Positions 24,494 to 34,193 are shown, numbered from the stretch's first letter. The stretch is 64,000 nt of DNA from Roseburia hominis (GCA_040702975.1 CP159990.1:372001-436000); one strand, 5' to 3'. Numbers and translations are program-made. Notes: generated from the sequence alone by a model not told the origin.

Positions 24494-24542
24494 TGTTGCT
24501 ATGCATACCTGAAATAAGGTCCAATGGGCCTTATTTTAGTTT
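24494..24542 (+). repeat. Conserved stem-loop element, copy 2
   Basis: TGTTGCTATGCATAC flank, stem CTGAAATAAGGTCC (24509-24522), loop AAT, partner GGGCCTTATTTTAG (24526-24539), then TTT. It shares flank and shape with 14667-14716 while the stem bases differ in a compensating way. It again follows a terminator directly. Confidence 0.55.
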
Positions 24543-24920
24543 GGAAAATCTGTAAAATGTAAAATTTTTACAAAGAAAGTAAAAATAATCATAATCGACT
24601 TTAAACCAATAAATAAAAAAGTATTATTTAGAAAAAAAAGAGTCAAAAGGGTCGATGTTCTTTAAAATAAAGACATTTTATAATTGTAATATAATCAACA
24701 GAAGTGGGTTTTTTTATCATTTTTTAAAGGAGGGGCTGAAAAATTTGAAGTTTCAGCCGCGGAAGCAGCGGCAATTCGGACAACCCGTGCAACTATTGTT
24801 GGGATGGGAGAAGGCGCAAGGGAGGCGCTGCCGGATCTTTTCCTGCAAAGTGCAGGGGAATTGTCCATTGCAACAATATATAAAACTTCTGAGGAAGGAA
24901 CAAAAAGGAGGATTTTAGAC
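24543..24920 (+). other. Leader region of the large surface-protein gene
   Basis: The first 180 bp are AT-rich and hold no gene. From about 24725 the composition becomes GC-richer; the frame of the following gene stays open upstream to about 24750 but has no ribosome binding site there. Small hairpins GCCGC/GCGGC (about 24759) and CCTGCA/TGCAGG (about 24841) may belong to a regulatory leader. The stretch could also be a fragment of a lost gene. Confidence 0.35.
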
Positions 24921-27900
24921 ATGAGGGAACGTGGAAAAGCGGTTCTGAGCCTGCTGCTAAGTGCGGCAATGAGCCTGAGTGCGGTAATGCCTACAGCGGC
25001 TGCACCTGCACAAAACGACTCGGGTCTGAACCCGCTTGTAGCGGTGATCGAAAAGGTGAATTCGGGAACGACATTGAACCTGACAGAAGAGGGCGCCCTC
25101 GACTGGGTTCATATTGCGGGACAAGATAAGGTCACCCGCAAAAGCGGAGATACCCACCTGATCGAATGGGAGAACCTGGACCCGGACAGCGCTCTGACAA
25201 CGGCAAATGATTCGGCTATGGGATACACCTGGACCGACGGTGATTCTGAGGCGGAAAAGACAGGATACACTTATGCAGGTGTATTTAACTATCGGGGAAT
25301 CGGAACCGGTACTGTGGACAAAGACGCGGGATACCGGATCACGATTCCGGAGGCAGATGAAACCCGTACATTGACATTCGTTTCCGGTATCTGGAATGCA
25401 TCAGCAGAGATCGGTATTGCAGTCAATAACGAGGAAACTCCGGTATATACGACGGAGTTAAAAGCAGGCGGATCTGCACAAATGAATAAGTATACGGTAA
25501 CCGTCCGCCCGGGAAATGAAGTTACCGTTACGACGAAAATCAAAGAAAAAGCACATAACGACGGAAATCTTTCACTTGGCGGAATTGCGCTGAAGACAGC
25601 GGAGCCTTCACCGATCGCGGTAACCGTTCAGGATGTCACTGCACTGCCAAAGCTGAACCTGACGGAGCGGGGAGATCTGGACTGGATCCATTTCGAAGGT
25701 GATGGCCAGACAACCACCCGTAAAAAGGACGTTGAGCCTCAGATTACTTACGATAAATTAAGTGATGATGAGATATCAACGATGAATGATGCGAAGGTAG
25801 CATATACCTGGACAGACGGAACTCCGGTGGAATCTGCGGAAAATAATACGACAGGAGCCGTGTTCACATACAAGAACGGCAGTGTGGAGTCTATTGGCCA
25901 GGAAATCACAGAACCGGCCGGATATGAATTAAAGGTAGCGCCGTCAGATCAGGACAGAGAGCTTGTATTTGTATCCGGTGTTTGGAATGCAGACGCTGCA
26001 ATTTCCATTAAACTGGATGGAGAAGATGTTCCGGTATATGAGAATAACGAGTTGACAGCAGGTGGAAATGCTGTGAATAAAGTGTATACCGTTTCTCTTG
26101 CGGCAAATAAAGGAATGACTGTTACAGGTCAGATCAAGAAGAAGAGTAACGAATGGGGTAACTTCAATCTTCAGGCTGCAGCCCTGTCATCAGAACAGAC
26201 CCTGAGCAATTACAAAGCGCTTCTTCAGGAAAAGGTAAATGAGGCAAACAGACTCAACCTTGCAGATTATGAAGAGTTTTATGTAAATCAGCTTGAGGCT
26301 GAGATCGCAAATGCAGAAAGTCTTCTTGCAGGCGGCGGTACAAATGCAGAGTATTATACAGCGCTTTTGTTTTTGACACAGGCATATGAAAGCTGTCTGA
26401 AAGCAGAGACGAAAGGATCTTATCTGTATGATACGAACGGAGGTCTGACATCTTCTTTCGGTTGGGAAGGGGACAAGCATGCACCGATCGCTTACATTGA
26501 CGGAAGCTATAAGCTGAGAGATAATGGAAACAGAATGGTTACTTTCGGCGTAAAGGATATTCCGGGCAAGGTGAAATGGTACAATGCAGAAGGATATCTT
26601 CCGTGCTTCGTAAGTGAATATTCCAAAGATGGAATGGATTACAAGATCGAGAACTTTGCAAACAAGCATACCATTGATGGAAATGATTATGAAATCGCAT
26701 ATTCAAGAATGACGGTAACGAATAATTCAGAAGAGGATAGAAGCCTCCCAAGGGTATCCGCTGATCTCGTTCCGCTCAATGATGCGGCTGAAAATGCAAA
26801 CAAAGTAGCGGTAGGTGAGACTGTCGTAAGAGATTACGCAATCGGAGCCGATCGTTTCGGCGGAACCTATGAGTATCCGGAAAGTGCAAAGATTGCCGGG
26901 CAGGGCGGATTTGACGAGAACTACGATTCCATGAAGAAGTACTGGAACGATCGCCTGGCACCGCTGACTGTTCTTGATCTTCCGGATGAACAGCTTGTAA
27001 ACGCTTATAAGGCCGGATTTATTTACACACTGATCATTCGTGACGATGTGGACGGCAAGAAAGAACTTCATGTCGGTGAGAACGGATATGATATCATGTT
27101 CGATCATGATACGATCGGTATCGTGGCATCACTTCTTACAGAAGGAGATTTCACATATGCGAAAGAGTATCTTGCAACACTTCCGGCACAGCTTCAGTAT
27201 GATGATGCAAAATGGAAATATAGCTGGCCGTACGCAGTTTATCTGAGCAAAACCGGCGATTATGATTTTATCAGTGAAAAATTTGATACGATTAAAACAC
27301 ATACACACAATGTAGAGACAGACAGAATTGACGGAGGAGAAGGTATCATCAAGCAGACGGACGCCATCGATTCCCATGGATATTGGCTTATCGACAACTG
27401 GGCTGCTCTGGCCGGACTTAGCACATATCAGTATCTGTGCGATGAAATGTATGAGAAATACGGCGACTCCAAATATCAGACAGAGTCTGAGTGGGCGCAG
27501 GCAGAATATGATTCTCTTCTTAAAGTAGTTGAGGATACGCAGAGAGAGATGCGTGAAAAAAATAATTATCCGTATCTTTCCATCAACATGAATTTGACAA
27601 CAGAAAACAGTGCGCGTGGCGATGTGCGCGACGGAAACTGGGCGTCCATGTTCCTGTTCGGACGTTGGGGATGGGATGGATATCTCTTCGGAGCCGAGCA
27701 GGAAGGCAGTGAGATGATCGACCTCATTGACGATACATATACACACGGATTTGAGCGTCGTGAGGCAGTAAGCGATACGATTTATAACTTTGGCGGCTAT
27801 CCGCACGGATATTACAGTAGTGCTTATAATGCGGGATACGGAAGTACGGCACTTAGAGGCGAGCAGTATCGCGATTCAGGTATCAAAGCATATCAGTTTA

Positions 27901-30017
27901 TGATTCAGAATGCAATGAGCGGCCCGTTCGGATGGTGGGAAGGCGTTGATTACCCAAGTGACAGCTCACCGTGGGATATCGATCATGCAAGAGGTGGCGG
28001 CGGTTCCTGCCAGCATATGTGGGGACAGTCCACAGCATCAAAAGTGCTGATTGATTCTCTTATTGCGGAGAAAGTAAACGATAAGATCATTATCGGACGT
28101 GGCGTTCCCAAGGAGTGGATCACGGCAGACCAGACATTCTCTGTTTCAAATCATGTAGTTGAACAGGGCAAGAAGGTAGGATATTCCATCAGCACATCAT
28201 CAGATGGAAGTAAAGTGACGATCGAATTTACAGGAGATACAACTAAACTTCCATACAGTGTGGAACTGATCAGCTTTAAGAATAATATCGCTTCTGTAAG
28301 CGGCGATCTTGAGTTCGATCAGGAGGCGGGAATCGTGACTGTTCCGGCAGGAACAAAATCTGTTACCGTCACTCTGAAATCTGAATATGATCCTGATGCA
28401 GCAGCAGAGTTAGAAAAAGCAGACAAGAGACTGAAAGCTGCCATTGCGGATGCAGACGAAAAAGATGCATCTGATTATACAAAGTCAAGCTATGATGCGA
28501 TGGCGCAGGCAGCAGAAGAAGGAAAAGCTCTGCTTGAGGATGAGACAAGAACAGCAGATACAGTCAATGCTTCAGCAGAAAAGATTGAGGAGGCTGTACA
28601 GAATCTTGTACCTGTTTATGTGGACTATAACGTGGTAGATACATCAGGCGGAAAAGAAGGCAAGTCGTACCGTGTGGGGCAGCAGAATGATCAGTATATG
28701 AGATATCAGACATTCTTCGCAAACCATACAGGCCAGCTTGAAAAGATTCAGGTAAAGGTAGGAAAAGAAGGACAGAACGTCAGCAATCTGATCGTGAAGG
28801 TTTACTCTCTTCAGGATGATCATATGAATCTCGATCAGGAACTGGCTTCGGTAACGATACCGGTAGAAGAGGCAGACGGAATCGTAAGTGCAGTATTTGC
28901 AGAGGCACCTGTTTTAACAGAGGGAGAGGCCTATGCAGTATTGCTTGCACAGGAAACGCCGGATAATGATTCTGTTTACATATGGTCACATGTAGAAAAT
29001 ACGGATCCGAGTATTTACTCCGTAAAAGTTTCCAATAATGACGGAAATATTACTTATACAGATGAGACAAAAGGAATTGGAACAGCATGGTTCAGAGCAG
29101 TGATTGCAAATTACAGCAAGAGAAATCTGGAAGAATTAGTAGAAAATGCTGAAAATCTGGATACGGATGTATGTACGGAAGAAAGCTTAGCAGCTTTGGA
29201 GGAAGCTTTGGAAGAGGCAGAAGCTGTCCTGGCGAACAAAGATGTTGATAGGGATACTGTTGTAAAGGCAGAGGAAGACCTGAAGGCTGCTATTGACGGA
29301 ATGAAAAAGAAAGCGGATCTTTCTGCTCTGGAAGCTCTCATTGAGGAGTGTAAGGAACTTGATCTGAGCAAGTATACAGAGGAAAGCGTAGATACATTTA
29401 CCGCAGTACTTGACGAGGCAGAAAAGCTGGCAGCAGACAAAAATCTGACAGCAGAAGATCAGGCCCGTATAGAGGAAATGTACGAGAAGCTGTCTCAGGC
29501 CAAGAAGGATCTTGTATTTATCGAAGTTCATGAGCATAAGGCTGTTAAAGTCGAAGCGAAAGAAGCTAATTGTACAGAAGATGGAAATATCGAATACTGG
29601 TATTGCAAGGACTGTGGAAAGTATTTCGCAGATAAAGACTGTACGGAAGAAATCAATTTTGTTGATACTGTGATCGAAGCAAAGGGTCATGAGTGGGAAG
29701 ATGATTACACGATTGATAAAGAACCGACTGCGACAGAAGAAGGAAAGAAGTCTATTCACTGTAAGCATTGCGATGCGGTCAAGGATGAGACGACTATTCC
29801 GGCTAAAGGCGGAAAACCAGGTCCTTCTCAAAACACAGGTAACAACAATAACAATAATACCAATAATGGAAATAGTAGCAATAGCAGCAGTCATAGCGGA
29901 ACTGTGAAGACAGGCGATACGGCAGCGCTGACGATTGCTTTGGCAACAATAGGAATGCTGTTGTCATTGGGTACAGTCATTGTTATACTGATAAAAAAGA
30001 GAAAAAGAATTCGCTAA
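24921..30017 (+). CDS. Large cell-surface protein with alpha-toroid glycosidase-like core and FIVAR repeats
   Basis: A 1698-residue secreted protein. Signal peptide about 1-28 (AVLSLLLSAAMSLSAVMPTAAA). Two homologous beta-domains (about 45-205 and 215-400, sharing LNLTE..LDW, YTWTDG, FVSG.WNA). About 495-1150: a region reading like an (alpha/alpha)6 glycosidase (MFDHDTIGIVASLL, DGNWASMFLFGRWGWDG, GFERREAVSDTIYNFGGYPHGYY, GGGGSCQHMWGQS). Then FIVAR-type helical repeats, a carbohydrate-binding-like domain (about 1233-1398), two more FIVAR repeats, a Cys-pair domain (YWYCKDCGKYF, IHCKHCDAVK), an Asn-rich linker and the anchor VKTGDT-hydrophobic-KKRKRIR. I chose the ATG at 24921 because AAGGAGG is 11 bp upstream. 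The exact glycan substrate is unknown; rhamnosidase genes follow. Confidence 0.8.
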   Translation: MRERGKAVLSLLLSAAMSLSAVMPTAAAPAQNDSGLNPLVAVIEKVNSGTTLNLTEEGALDWVHIAGQDKVTRKSGDTHLIEWENLDPDSALTTANDSAMGYTWTDGDSEAEKTGYTYAGVFNYRGIGTGTVDKDAGYRITIPEADETRTLTFVSGIWNASAEIGIAVNNEETPVYTTELKAGGSAQMNKYTVTVRPGNEVTVTTKIKEKAHNDGNLSLGGIALKTAEPSPIAVTVQDVTALPKLNLTERGDLDWIHFEGDGQTTTRKKDVEPQITYDKLSDDEISTMNDAKVAYTWTDGTPVESAENNTTGAVFTYKNGSVESIGQEITEPAGYELKVAPSDQDRELVFVSGVWNADAAISIKLDGEDVPVYENNELTAGGNAVNKVYTVSLAANKGMTVTGQIKKKSNEWGNFNLQAAALSSEQTLSNYKALLQEKVNEANRLNLADYEEFYVNQLEAEIANAESLLAGGGTNAEYYTALLFLTQAYESCLKAETKGSYLYDTNGGLTSSFGWEGDKHAPIAYIDGSYKLRDNGNRMVTFGVKDIPGKVKWYNAEGYLPCFVSEYSKDGMDYKIENFANKHTIDGNDYEIAYSRMTVTNNSEEDRSLPRVSADLVPLNDAAENANKVAVGETVVRDYAIGADRFGGTYEYPESAKIAGQGGFDENYDSMKKYWNDRLAPLTVLDLPDEQLVNAYKAGFIYTLIIRDDVDGKKELHVGENGYDIMFDHDTIGIVASLLTEGDFTYAKEYLATLPAQLQYDDAKWKYSWPYAVYLSKTGDYDFISEKFDTIKTHTHNVETDRIDGGEGIIKQTDAIDSHGYWLIDNWAALAGLSTYQYLCDEMYEKYGDSKYQTESEWAQAEYDSLLKVVEDTQREMREKNNYPYLSINMNLTTENSARGDVRDGNWASMFLFGRWGWDGYLFGAEQEGSEMIDLIDDTYTHGFERREAVSDTIYNFGGYPHGYYSSAYNAGYGSTALRGEQYRDSGIKAYQFMIQNAMSGPFGWWEGVDYPSDSSPWDIDHARGGGGSCQHMWGQSTASKVLIDSLIAEKVNDKIIIGRGVPKEWITADQTFSVSNHVVEQGKKVGYSISTSSDGSKVTIEFTGDTTKLPYSVELISFKNNIASVSGDLEFDQEAGIVTVPAGTKSVTVTLKSEYDPDAAAELEKADKRLKAAIADADEKDASDYTKSSYDAMAQAAEEGKALLEDETRTADTVNASAEKIEEAVQNLVPVYVDYNVVDTSGGKEGKSYRVGQQNDQYMRYQTFFANHTGQLEKIQVKVGKEGQNVSNLIVKVYSLQDDHMNLDQELASVTIPVEEADGIVSAVFAEAPVLTEGEAYAVLLAQETPDNDSVYIWSHVENTDPSIYSVKVSNNDGNITYTDETKGIGTAWFRAVIANYSKRNLEELVENAENLDTDVCTEESLAALEEALEEAEAVLANKDVDRDTVVKAEEDLKAAIDGMKKKADLSALEALIEECKELDLSKYTEESVDTFTAVLDEAEKLAADKNLTAEDQARIEEMYEKLSQAKKDLVFIEVHEHKAVKVEAKEANCTEDGNIEYWYCKDCGKYFADKDCTEEINFVDTVIEAKGHEWEDDYTIDKEPTATEEGKKSIHCKHCDAVKDETTIPAKGGKPGPSQNTGNNNNNNTNNGNSSNSSSHSGTVKTGDTAALTIALATIGMLLSLGTVIVILIKKRKRIR

Positions 30018-30062
30018 TATGTAAAGACCGGATATTATAAAACGGTAGTGACATAGCAAAAG

Positions 30063-30092
30063 CAGCGGTGCGATCTGAAGATCGTGCCGCTG
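30063..30092 (+). terminator. Terminator after the surface-protein gene
   Basis: CAGCGGTGCGATC (30063-30075) pairs with GATCGTGCCGCTG (30080-30092) through 13 positions including two wobbles; TCTT follows. Confidence 0.7.
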
Positions 30093-30202
30093 TCTTGATG
30101 ATGAAATGCTTTATGTTATAGCTTATCATTGTTGCGGTTTGGCTTATTCTGGGATAATCTGGTTAAAAATGGGCAAAAAATACCGGCAGGCAAAATTGCA
30201 CA

Positions 30203-30230
30203 ATGTCAGATTTGGATAGTATCAATGTCG
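30203..30230 (+). repeat. Rhamnoside-region motif, copy 1
   Basis: ATGTCAGATTTGGATAGTAT followed by CAATGTCG, about 130 bp before the GH78 gene at 30362. Downstream it shares GGTTATTGTT with copy 4. Three more copies lie at 31924, 36562 and 38051. It is most easily read as a shared cis element. Confidence 0.55.
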
Positions 30231-30361
30231 CACAGGGTTATTGTTCATATCAGCCGTAGGTTTTATAGTAAACATAACAGCAGATATTACTTATGGCAGA
30301 AAGAAATTTCAAGATTCCGTTTGCAATATACTGCTGAAAAGAAACCAGGAGGTCGGATTTT

Positions 30362-31774
30362 ATGGCATCATACAGTATCATGGAGCATTTTGAAGTTCAT
30401 AAAAATAATAGATTCCTTCAGATAGCAGAATCGCTTAAACCGGAATTACACCATAAAACGGTGTATGCCGATTATGAAATCAAATTAAATAAGGACAGCC
30501 AGACGCGGACCGTTGTAACACAAAAAGCACCGATCAGTACATTATATGGAAAGCATTTGAGAAGAGATGATAAAATTTTTGCAGATTTTGGCGATCATGT
30601 AGTTGGATATGTAACGCTGAAACTGAGTTCGTCTGGCAGCCATCAGGATGCACCGGCATATATTTACCTGAAGTTTGGCGAGACGCTGGAAGAAATGACA
30701 GATAATATGGAAGATTATGACGGCTGGCTGAGCAAGGGATGGATTCAGGAGGAATATATCCATATCGATGAGCTTCCGGCAGTTGTAAGGCTTCCGCGCA
30801 GATATGCTTTTCGATATATGGAATTGAAGGTCATTGATACATCGGCAAAATATAAAATTTGTATAGACGAGATAAGCTGTGATACTGTGTCCGCGGTAGA
30901 AATGAGTGATGCACGGGACATTGATTTTGGAGATCCTCTTTTAAATCAAATTGACTATGTAGGAAGAAAAACATTGAAAGAATGTATGCAGGATGTATTT
31001 GAAGATGGTCCGAAAAGGGATCGCCGCATGTGGCTGGGGGATCTGAGACTGCAGGCCAGGGCCAATTACTATACATTTAAGGATTATAGCCTTGTTAAGC
31101 GGTGTCTTTATATTTTTGCAGGGCTATTATTTAATGAAGGAAAAGTAAGTGCATGTGTTTTTACAAAACCGACGATGGAGCCGGATGATACCTATTTGAT
31201 GGACTATGCGTTGTTCTTTGGCTGTATTCTTTTAGATTATTTTGAGGCAACAAAAGATAGGGAGACTTTGGAGGATTTATACGAGATTGCCGTGGATCAG
31301 ATACGTATTGTCGCCGGGCAGTTAAGCGAGAAGAATGTTTTGCCGGATGCCGGAGATGAGTTTGCCTGTTTTCTGGATTGGGGAGACGGTTTAAACAAGC
31401 AGGCAGGAGCGACGGCAGTATTGATTTACTGCATTCGTTATAGTATCCGTCTTGCAAGACTCATGGACAGGCAGGATGATATCATCTGGCTGGAAGAGAA
31501 AGAACAGCTGCTGAAAAAGGCCGCTATACAGGAATTCTGGGATGAAGAACAGGGATTGTTCGTCAGCGGAGAAGAGCGGCAGGTATCATGGGTTACGCAA
31601 ATCTGGATGATCCTTGCACGGGTATTTGACAAGGAAAGCAGTCGCAGATTCATTCATCATGTGATAGAAGCGGGTCCGCGCATCAGCATGGTAACGCCAT
31701 ATATGTATCATCATTATATTGACGCTTTGATACGTTGTGATGAGAAGGTCCAGGTGTGCGTCGGGATGAGATAA
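30362..31774 (+). CDS. GH78 alpha-L-rhamnosidase-like protein, C-terminally truncated
   Basis: A 470-residue protein. The N-terminal half is a beta-sandwich (FADFGDHVVGYVTLKL, YIYLKFGETLEEM), the C-terminal half the (alpha/alpha)6 GH78 catalytic domain with EDGPKRDRRMWLGDLRLQ (about 219-236), the family acid-residue loop. The reading frame stops right after HHYIDALIRCDEK with VQVCVGMR. Homologues of this subfamily normally continue some 60 residues with a Trp/His-rich end (SYCHAW type) that closes the active site. I see no continuation in another frame, so the gene is probably a truncated, inactive copy. AGGAGG precedes the ATG. No signal peptide. Confidence 0.75.
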   Translation: MASYSIMEHFEVHKNNRFLQIAESLKPELHHKTVYADYEIKLNKDSQTRTVVTQKAPISTLYGKHLRRDDKIFADFGDHVVGYVTLKLSSSGSHQDAPAYIYLKFGETLEEMTDNMEDYDGWLSKGWIQEEYIHIDELPAVVRLPRRYAFRYMELKVIDTSAKYKICIDEISCDTVSAVEMSDARDIDFGDPLLNQIDYVGRKTLKECMQDVFEDGPKRDRRMWLGDLRLQARANYYTFKDYSLVKRCLYIFAGLLFNEGKVSACVFTKPTMEPDDTYLMDYALFFGCILLDYFEATKDRETLEDLYEIAVDQIRIVAGQLSEKNVLPDAGDEFACFLDWGDGLNKQAGATAVLIYCIRYSIRLARLMDRQDDIIWLEEKEQLLKKAAIQEFWDEEQGLFVSGEERQVSWVTQIWMILARVFDKESSRRFIHHVIEAGPRISMVTPYMYHHYIDALIRCDEKVQVCVGMR

Positions 31775-31923
31775 ATATAAAGCTTTGAAAAACAGTTCAT
31801 CTGCATTTAAGGGTACTGAAAAATGATTTTCCGGCAACATATTGTCCACTTCCATTCTGTTTCGTATGATTTATAAATTATTATACATGAAATTGGAAAT
31901 GGAGGAAAGCGGAGTTTAATAAA

Positions 31924-31952
31924 ATGTCAGATTTGGATAGTATAAATGTCCG
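31924..31952 (+). repeat. Rhamnoside-region motif, copy 2
   Basis: ATGTCAGATTTGGATAGTAT followed by AAATGTCCG, 64 bp before the esterase-like gene at 32017. Compared with copy 1 it differs by single bases only. Confidence 0.55.
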
Positions 31953-32016
31953 GGCGGGGTATAGATAAGAATGAACAATAATTTTATACTGAATATAAGG
32001 AAAGGAGATTATAAAT

Positions 32017-33360
32017 ATGGCGGTGAAGGTTGCGAAAATATTTCAATCAGGAATGGTTTTACAGCGGGAAATGCCGGTAAGGGTATGGGGATATGGAAAA
32101 CCTGATGAAAAAATCAAAGTAAGCATACAGGGAGAATGTGCAGAAACATTAGTGGAAGCTGACGGCAGATGGAGTTTGGAGCTTCCGCCTCTTGCAGAGT
32201 CATCACGGGAAACGATGGTCATAGTTTGTGAAACCGATCAAATGGAACTCAAAGATATAGCGGTCGGTGAGGTTTTTGTGGCAGCAGGACAATCCAATAT
32301 GGAGTTCTGGCTGAAGTATGAGAAACACTATCAGGAAATCCTGCCATCTTATGAAAACCAAAATATTCGGTTTTATGACATGCCCAAGCTGGCATATGAC
32401 GGTCAGGAAAAAGATTTTGATTATCATAAAGTGGGGATTTGGAGAAAGGCGTCAAAAGAAAATCTGGCATATTTTTCTGCGGTAGGTTTCTATTTTGCAA
32501 AGAAGCTGGAAAAAGATCTGTCTGTTCCGATTGGCATTATCGGGTGTAATTGGGGCGGGACGAAATCCTTGGCCTGGATGAGGGAAGATCATGCACGTGA
32601 GATTCAGAAAGAACAGACAGAGGATTTTGAGATAAAGTTAAATGGCCGAAACTATGGGGAATTTTGCAGAACGTGCGGAAATAATCCAATGAATGACACG
32701 GGAAACAGTACATGGAATCCATTTAATGAATTTATTTTGCCCCAAACGCCCTCGATGGATGAAATCATGGACTTTCTCCGTAGTGATCAAAAGATGGGAT
32801 CGGTGATGGAAGCGGCAAAGCCGCAGGATGCGCCGGGTATGTTGTATCGTCATATGGTGCAGAGACTTGCTCCATATACAGTTCGCGCTATCTTGTGGTA
32901 TCAGGGGGAAAGTGACGACGAGATAGACGGGACGCAGAAGAATTATAAGAAAGCTTTGGATACGATAAAAAGAGACTGGCGGGATGCATGGGAGAATCCG
33001 GCATTGCCATTTTTCATTGTACAGCTTCCCGGATTTTATTCCTGGTTCGGCTGCGATATTCTTGCAGATGCGCCAAGGCTTGCGGGAATAAAAAGAGAAG
33101 GGAGAAAATTAACATTAATATTTGAGAATGCGGAGGGCGGATTGTTTGTAGAGGGGGACAAAGTAGAGGCGTTTTCAGTAACCTCGGGGGAAGATGAGAT
33201 AGCTTACACAGAGATGATAGCAGGAGAGACTATCATTTTAAATCTGCCCAGTGACAGGTATGATAGGCTGACAGTTCAATTTGCGTGTGATGGCTGGTAT
33301 CGTGTGAACCTCTATAATCAGGCAGGTATTCCTGCGATTCCATTTAAAAGAACTTGTTAG
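32017..33360 (+). CDS. Sialate O-acetylesterase-like SGNH hydrolase
   Basis: A 447-residue protein of the sialate 9-O-acetylesterase (DUF303/SASA) type. N-terminal beta domain, then SGNH blocks: VFVAAGQSNMEFWL (catalytic Ser, about 89-102), IIGCNWGGTKSLAWM (Gly and Asn blocks, about 173-187) and LWYQGESDDE (about 293-302). The final part is a beta-sandwich. Members remove acetyl groups from sialic acid or plant polysaccharides. No signal peptide, so it acts inside the cell. Its position in the rhamnosidase region suggests deacetylation of acetylated plant glycans or glycosides. AAGGAAAGGAG precedes the ATG. Confidence 0.85.
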   Translation: MAVKVAKIFQSGMVLQREMPVRVWGYGKPDEKIKVSIQGECAETLVEADGRWSLELPPLAESSRETMVIVCETDQMELKDIAVGEVFVAAGQSNMEFWLKYEKHYQEILPSYENQNIRFYDMPKLAYDGQEKDFDYHKVGIWRKASKENLAYFSAVGFYFAKKLEKDLSVPIGIIGCNWGGTKSLAWMREDHAREIQKEQTEDFEIKLNGRNYGEFCRTCGNNPMNDTGNSTWNPFNEFILPQTPSMDEIMDFLRSDQKMGSVMEAAKPQDAPGMLYRHMVQRLAPYTVRAILWYQGESDDEIDGTQKNYKKALDTIKRDWRDAWENPALPFFIVQLPGFYSWFGCDILADAPRLAGIKREGRKLTLIFENAEGGLFVEGDKVEAFSVTSGEDEIAYTEMIAGETIILNLPSDRYDRLTVQFACDGWYRVNLYNQAGIPAIPFKRTC

Positions 33361-33376
33361 AAATGTCAGCTTATAT

Positions 33377-33616
33377 TTATCCTTGCTCCTTTATTTTTGT
33401 ACGGATATGCCACAGTTTCCCTTTTTCATTGATACGACGACTGTATTCGCCCTGCAGGTCTCCTGTGAGTGGTTCGGGTTTTCCGATACCCTCCATACAG
33501 CCATTGCGTTCAATATCTTTAATGAGCTGGTTGATGCGTTTTAATGTTTTTTTATCCTGTGTCTGCCAGTAGAGGTAATCTTCCCAGGCATCATCAGACC
33601 ATATTTTTTCACTCAT
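33377..33616 (-). CDS. YoeB/Txe-type toxin, C-terminus altered
   Basis: A 79-residue protein starting MSEKIWSDDAWEDYLYWQTQDK, typical of YoeB/Txe mRNA interferases that cleave mRNA in the ribosomal A site. The body (NQLIKDIERNG, KPEPLTGDLQGEYSRRINEK) is normal. The family ends with a strand and a conserved H-Y pair needed for RNA cleavage; here the end reads LWHIRTKIKEQG and stops, about five residues short and without it. I think the toxin is weakened or dead. It overlaps the antitoxin gene by 8 bp. Confidence 0.8.
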   Translation of the reverse strand: MSEKIWSDDAWEDYLYWQTQDKKTLKRINQLIKDIERNGCMEGIGKPEPLTGDLQGEYSRRINEKGKLWHIRTKIKEQG

Positions 33617-33878
33617 CCGCCACCTCGATCAGCTCATGCGCGGTGCCCTTCCCTGCTTTCAATTCCTGTACGGATTTTCTGACATAAGCCATGTTGGTTT
33701 CGGAGAAAAATGGATCAGGAGCCTGTGTAATTTCAAATGGGATACGGTTCTCGCGTAAAACTGCTTTCACAAAGAGATTAATTGCGGTAGAAGTATTCAG
33801 GCCGACATTGGAGCAGAATGTATCAAAGCTAGCCTTGTCTTTTTCGTCCACTCTTGCGGTTAAAGTAGCCAGTGCCAT
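33609..33878 (-). CDS. RelB/DinJ-type antitoxin
   Basis: An 89-residue antitoxin with an N-terminal ribbon-helix-helix (MALATLTARVDEKDKASFDTF; NVGLNTSTAINLFVKAVLRE at about 25-44) typical of RelB/DinJ. The acidic C-terminus (KSVQELKAGKGTAHELIEVADE) wraps the toxin in known complexes. It represses its own operon. AAAGGAG on the minus strand precedes the ATG. On the minus strand GGTACAATGAATAC just upstream offers a -10 (TACAAT), right at the edge of the neighbouring mobile element, so that element may have cut off the -35 region. Confidence 0.85.
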   Translation of the reverse strand: MALATLTARVDEKDKASFDTFCSNVGLNTSTAINLFVKAVLRENRIPFEITQAPDPFFSETNMAYVRKSVQELKAGKGTAHELIEVADE

Positions 33879-34193
33879 ATAAAATCTCCTTTCGTGTTCG
33901 ATATGTATTCATTGTACCAAGTCGCTAACGCGACGGCTAGCCCTAAGTACGTGATTCCACTACTTTTTCTTGAAAATTTCATTTTTCTCAAAATAAAAGT
34001 AGCAGTTTTTTTATATTTGTTTTATTGTTGAATCACCACAAGACAACCTAAAACAATACAAGAAAACTGCTATGCTTAGTTTATCATGGATTTTTAAACT
34101 CAACAACTACTTATCTTATTTTTTTATTCGTCCACCGCCTTCTTGCGTGAGGAATACATTACTTTTCATTTCATCACAAAGGAGTTTTTTATC

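Noticed and set aside
24695..24922. Minus-strand 75-codon frame in the leader of the surface-protein gene
   Set aside because: No start signal and low-complexity composition; more likely a shadow of GC-richer leader DNA.
30203..30256. Family of short secreted or leader peptides beginning M-S-D-L-D
   Set aside because: Although the four copies share a start codon and codon-like changes, three lack a ribosome binding site and their ends differ; a DNA regulatory motif is simpler.
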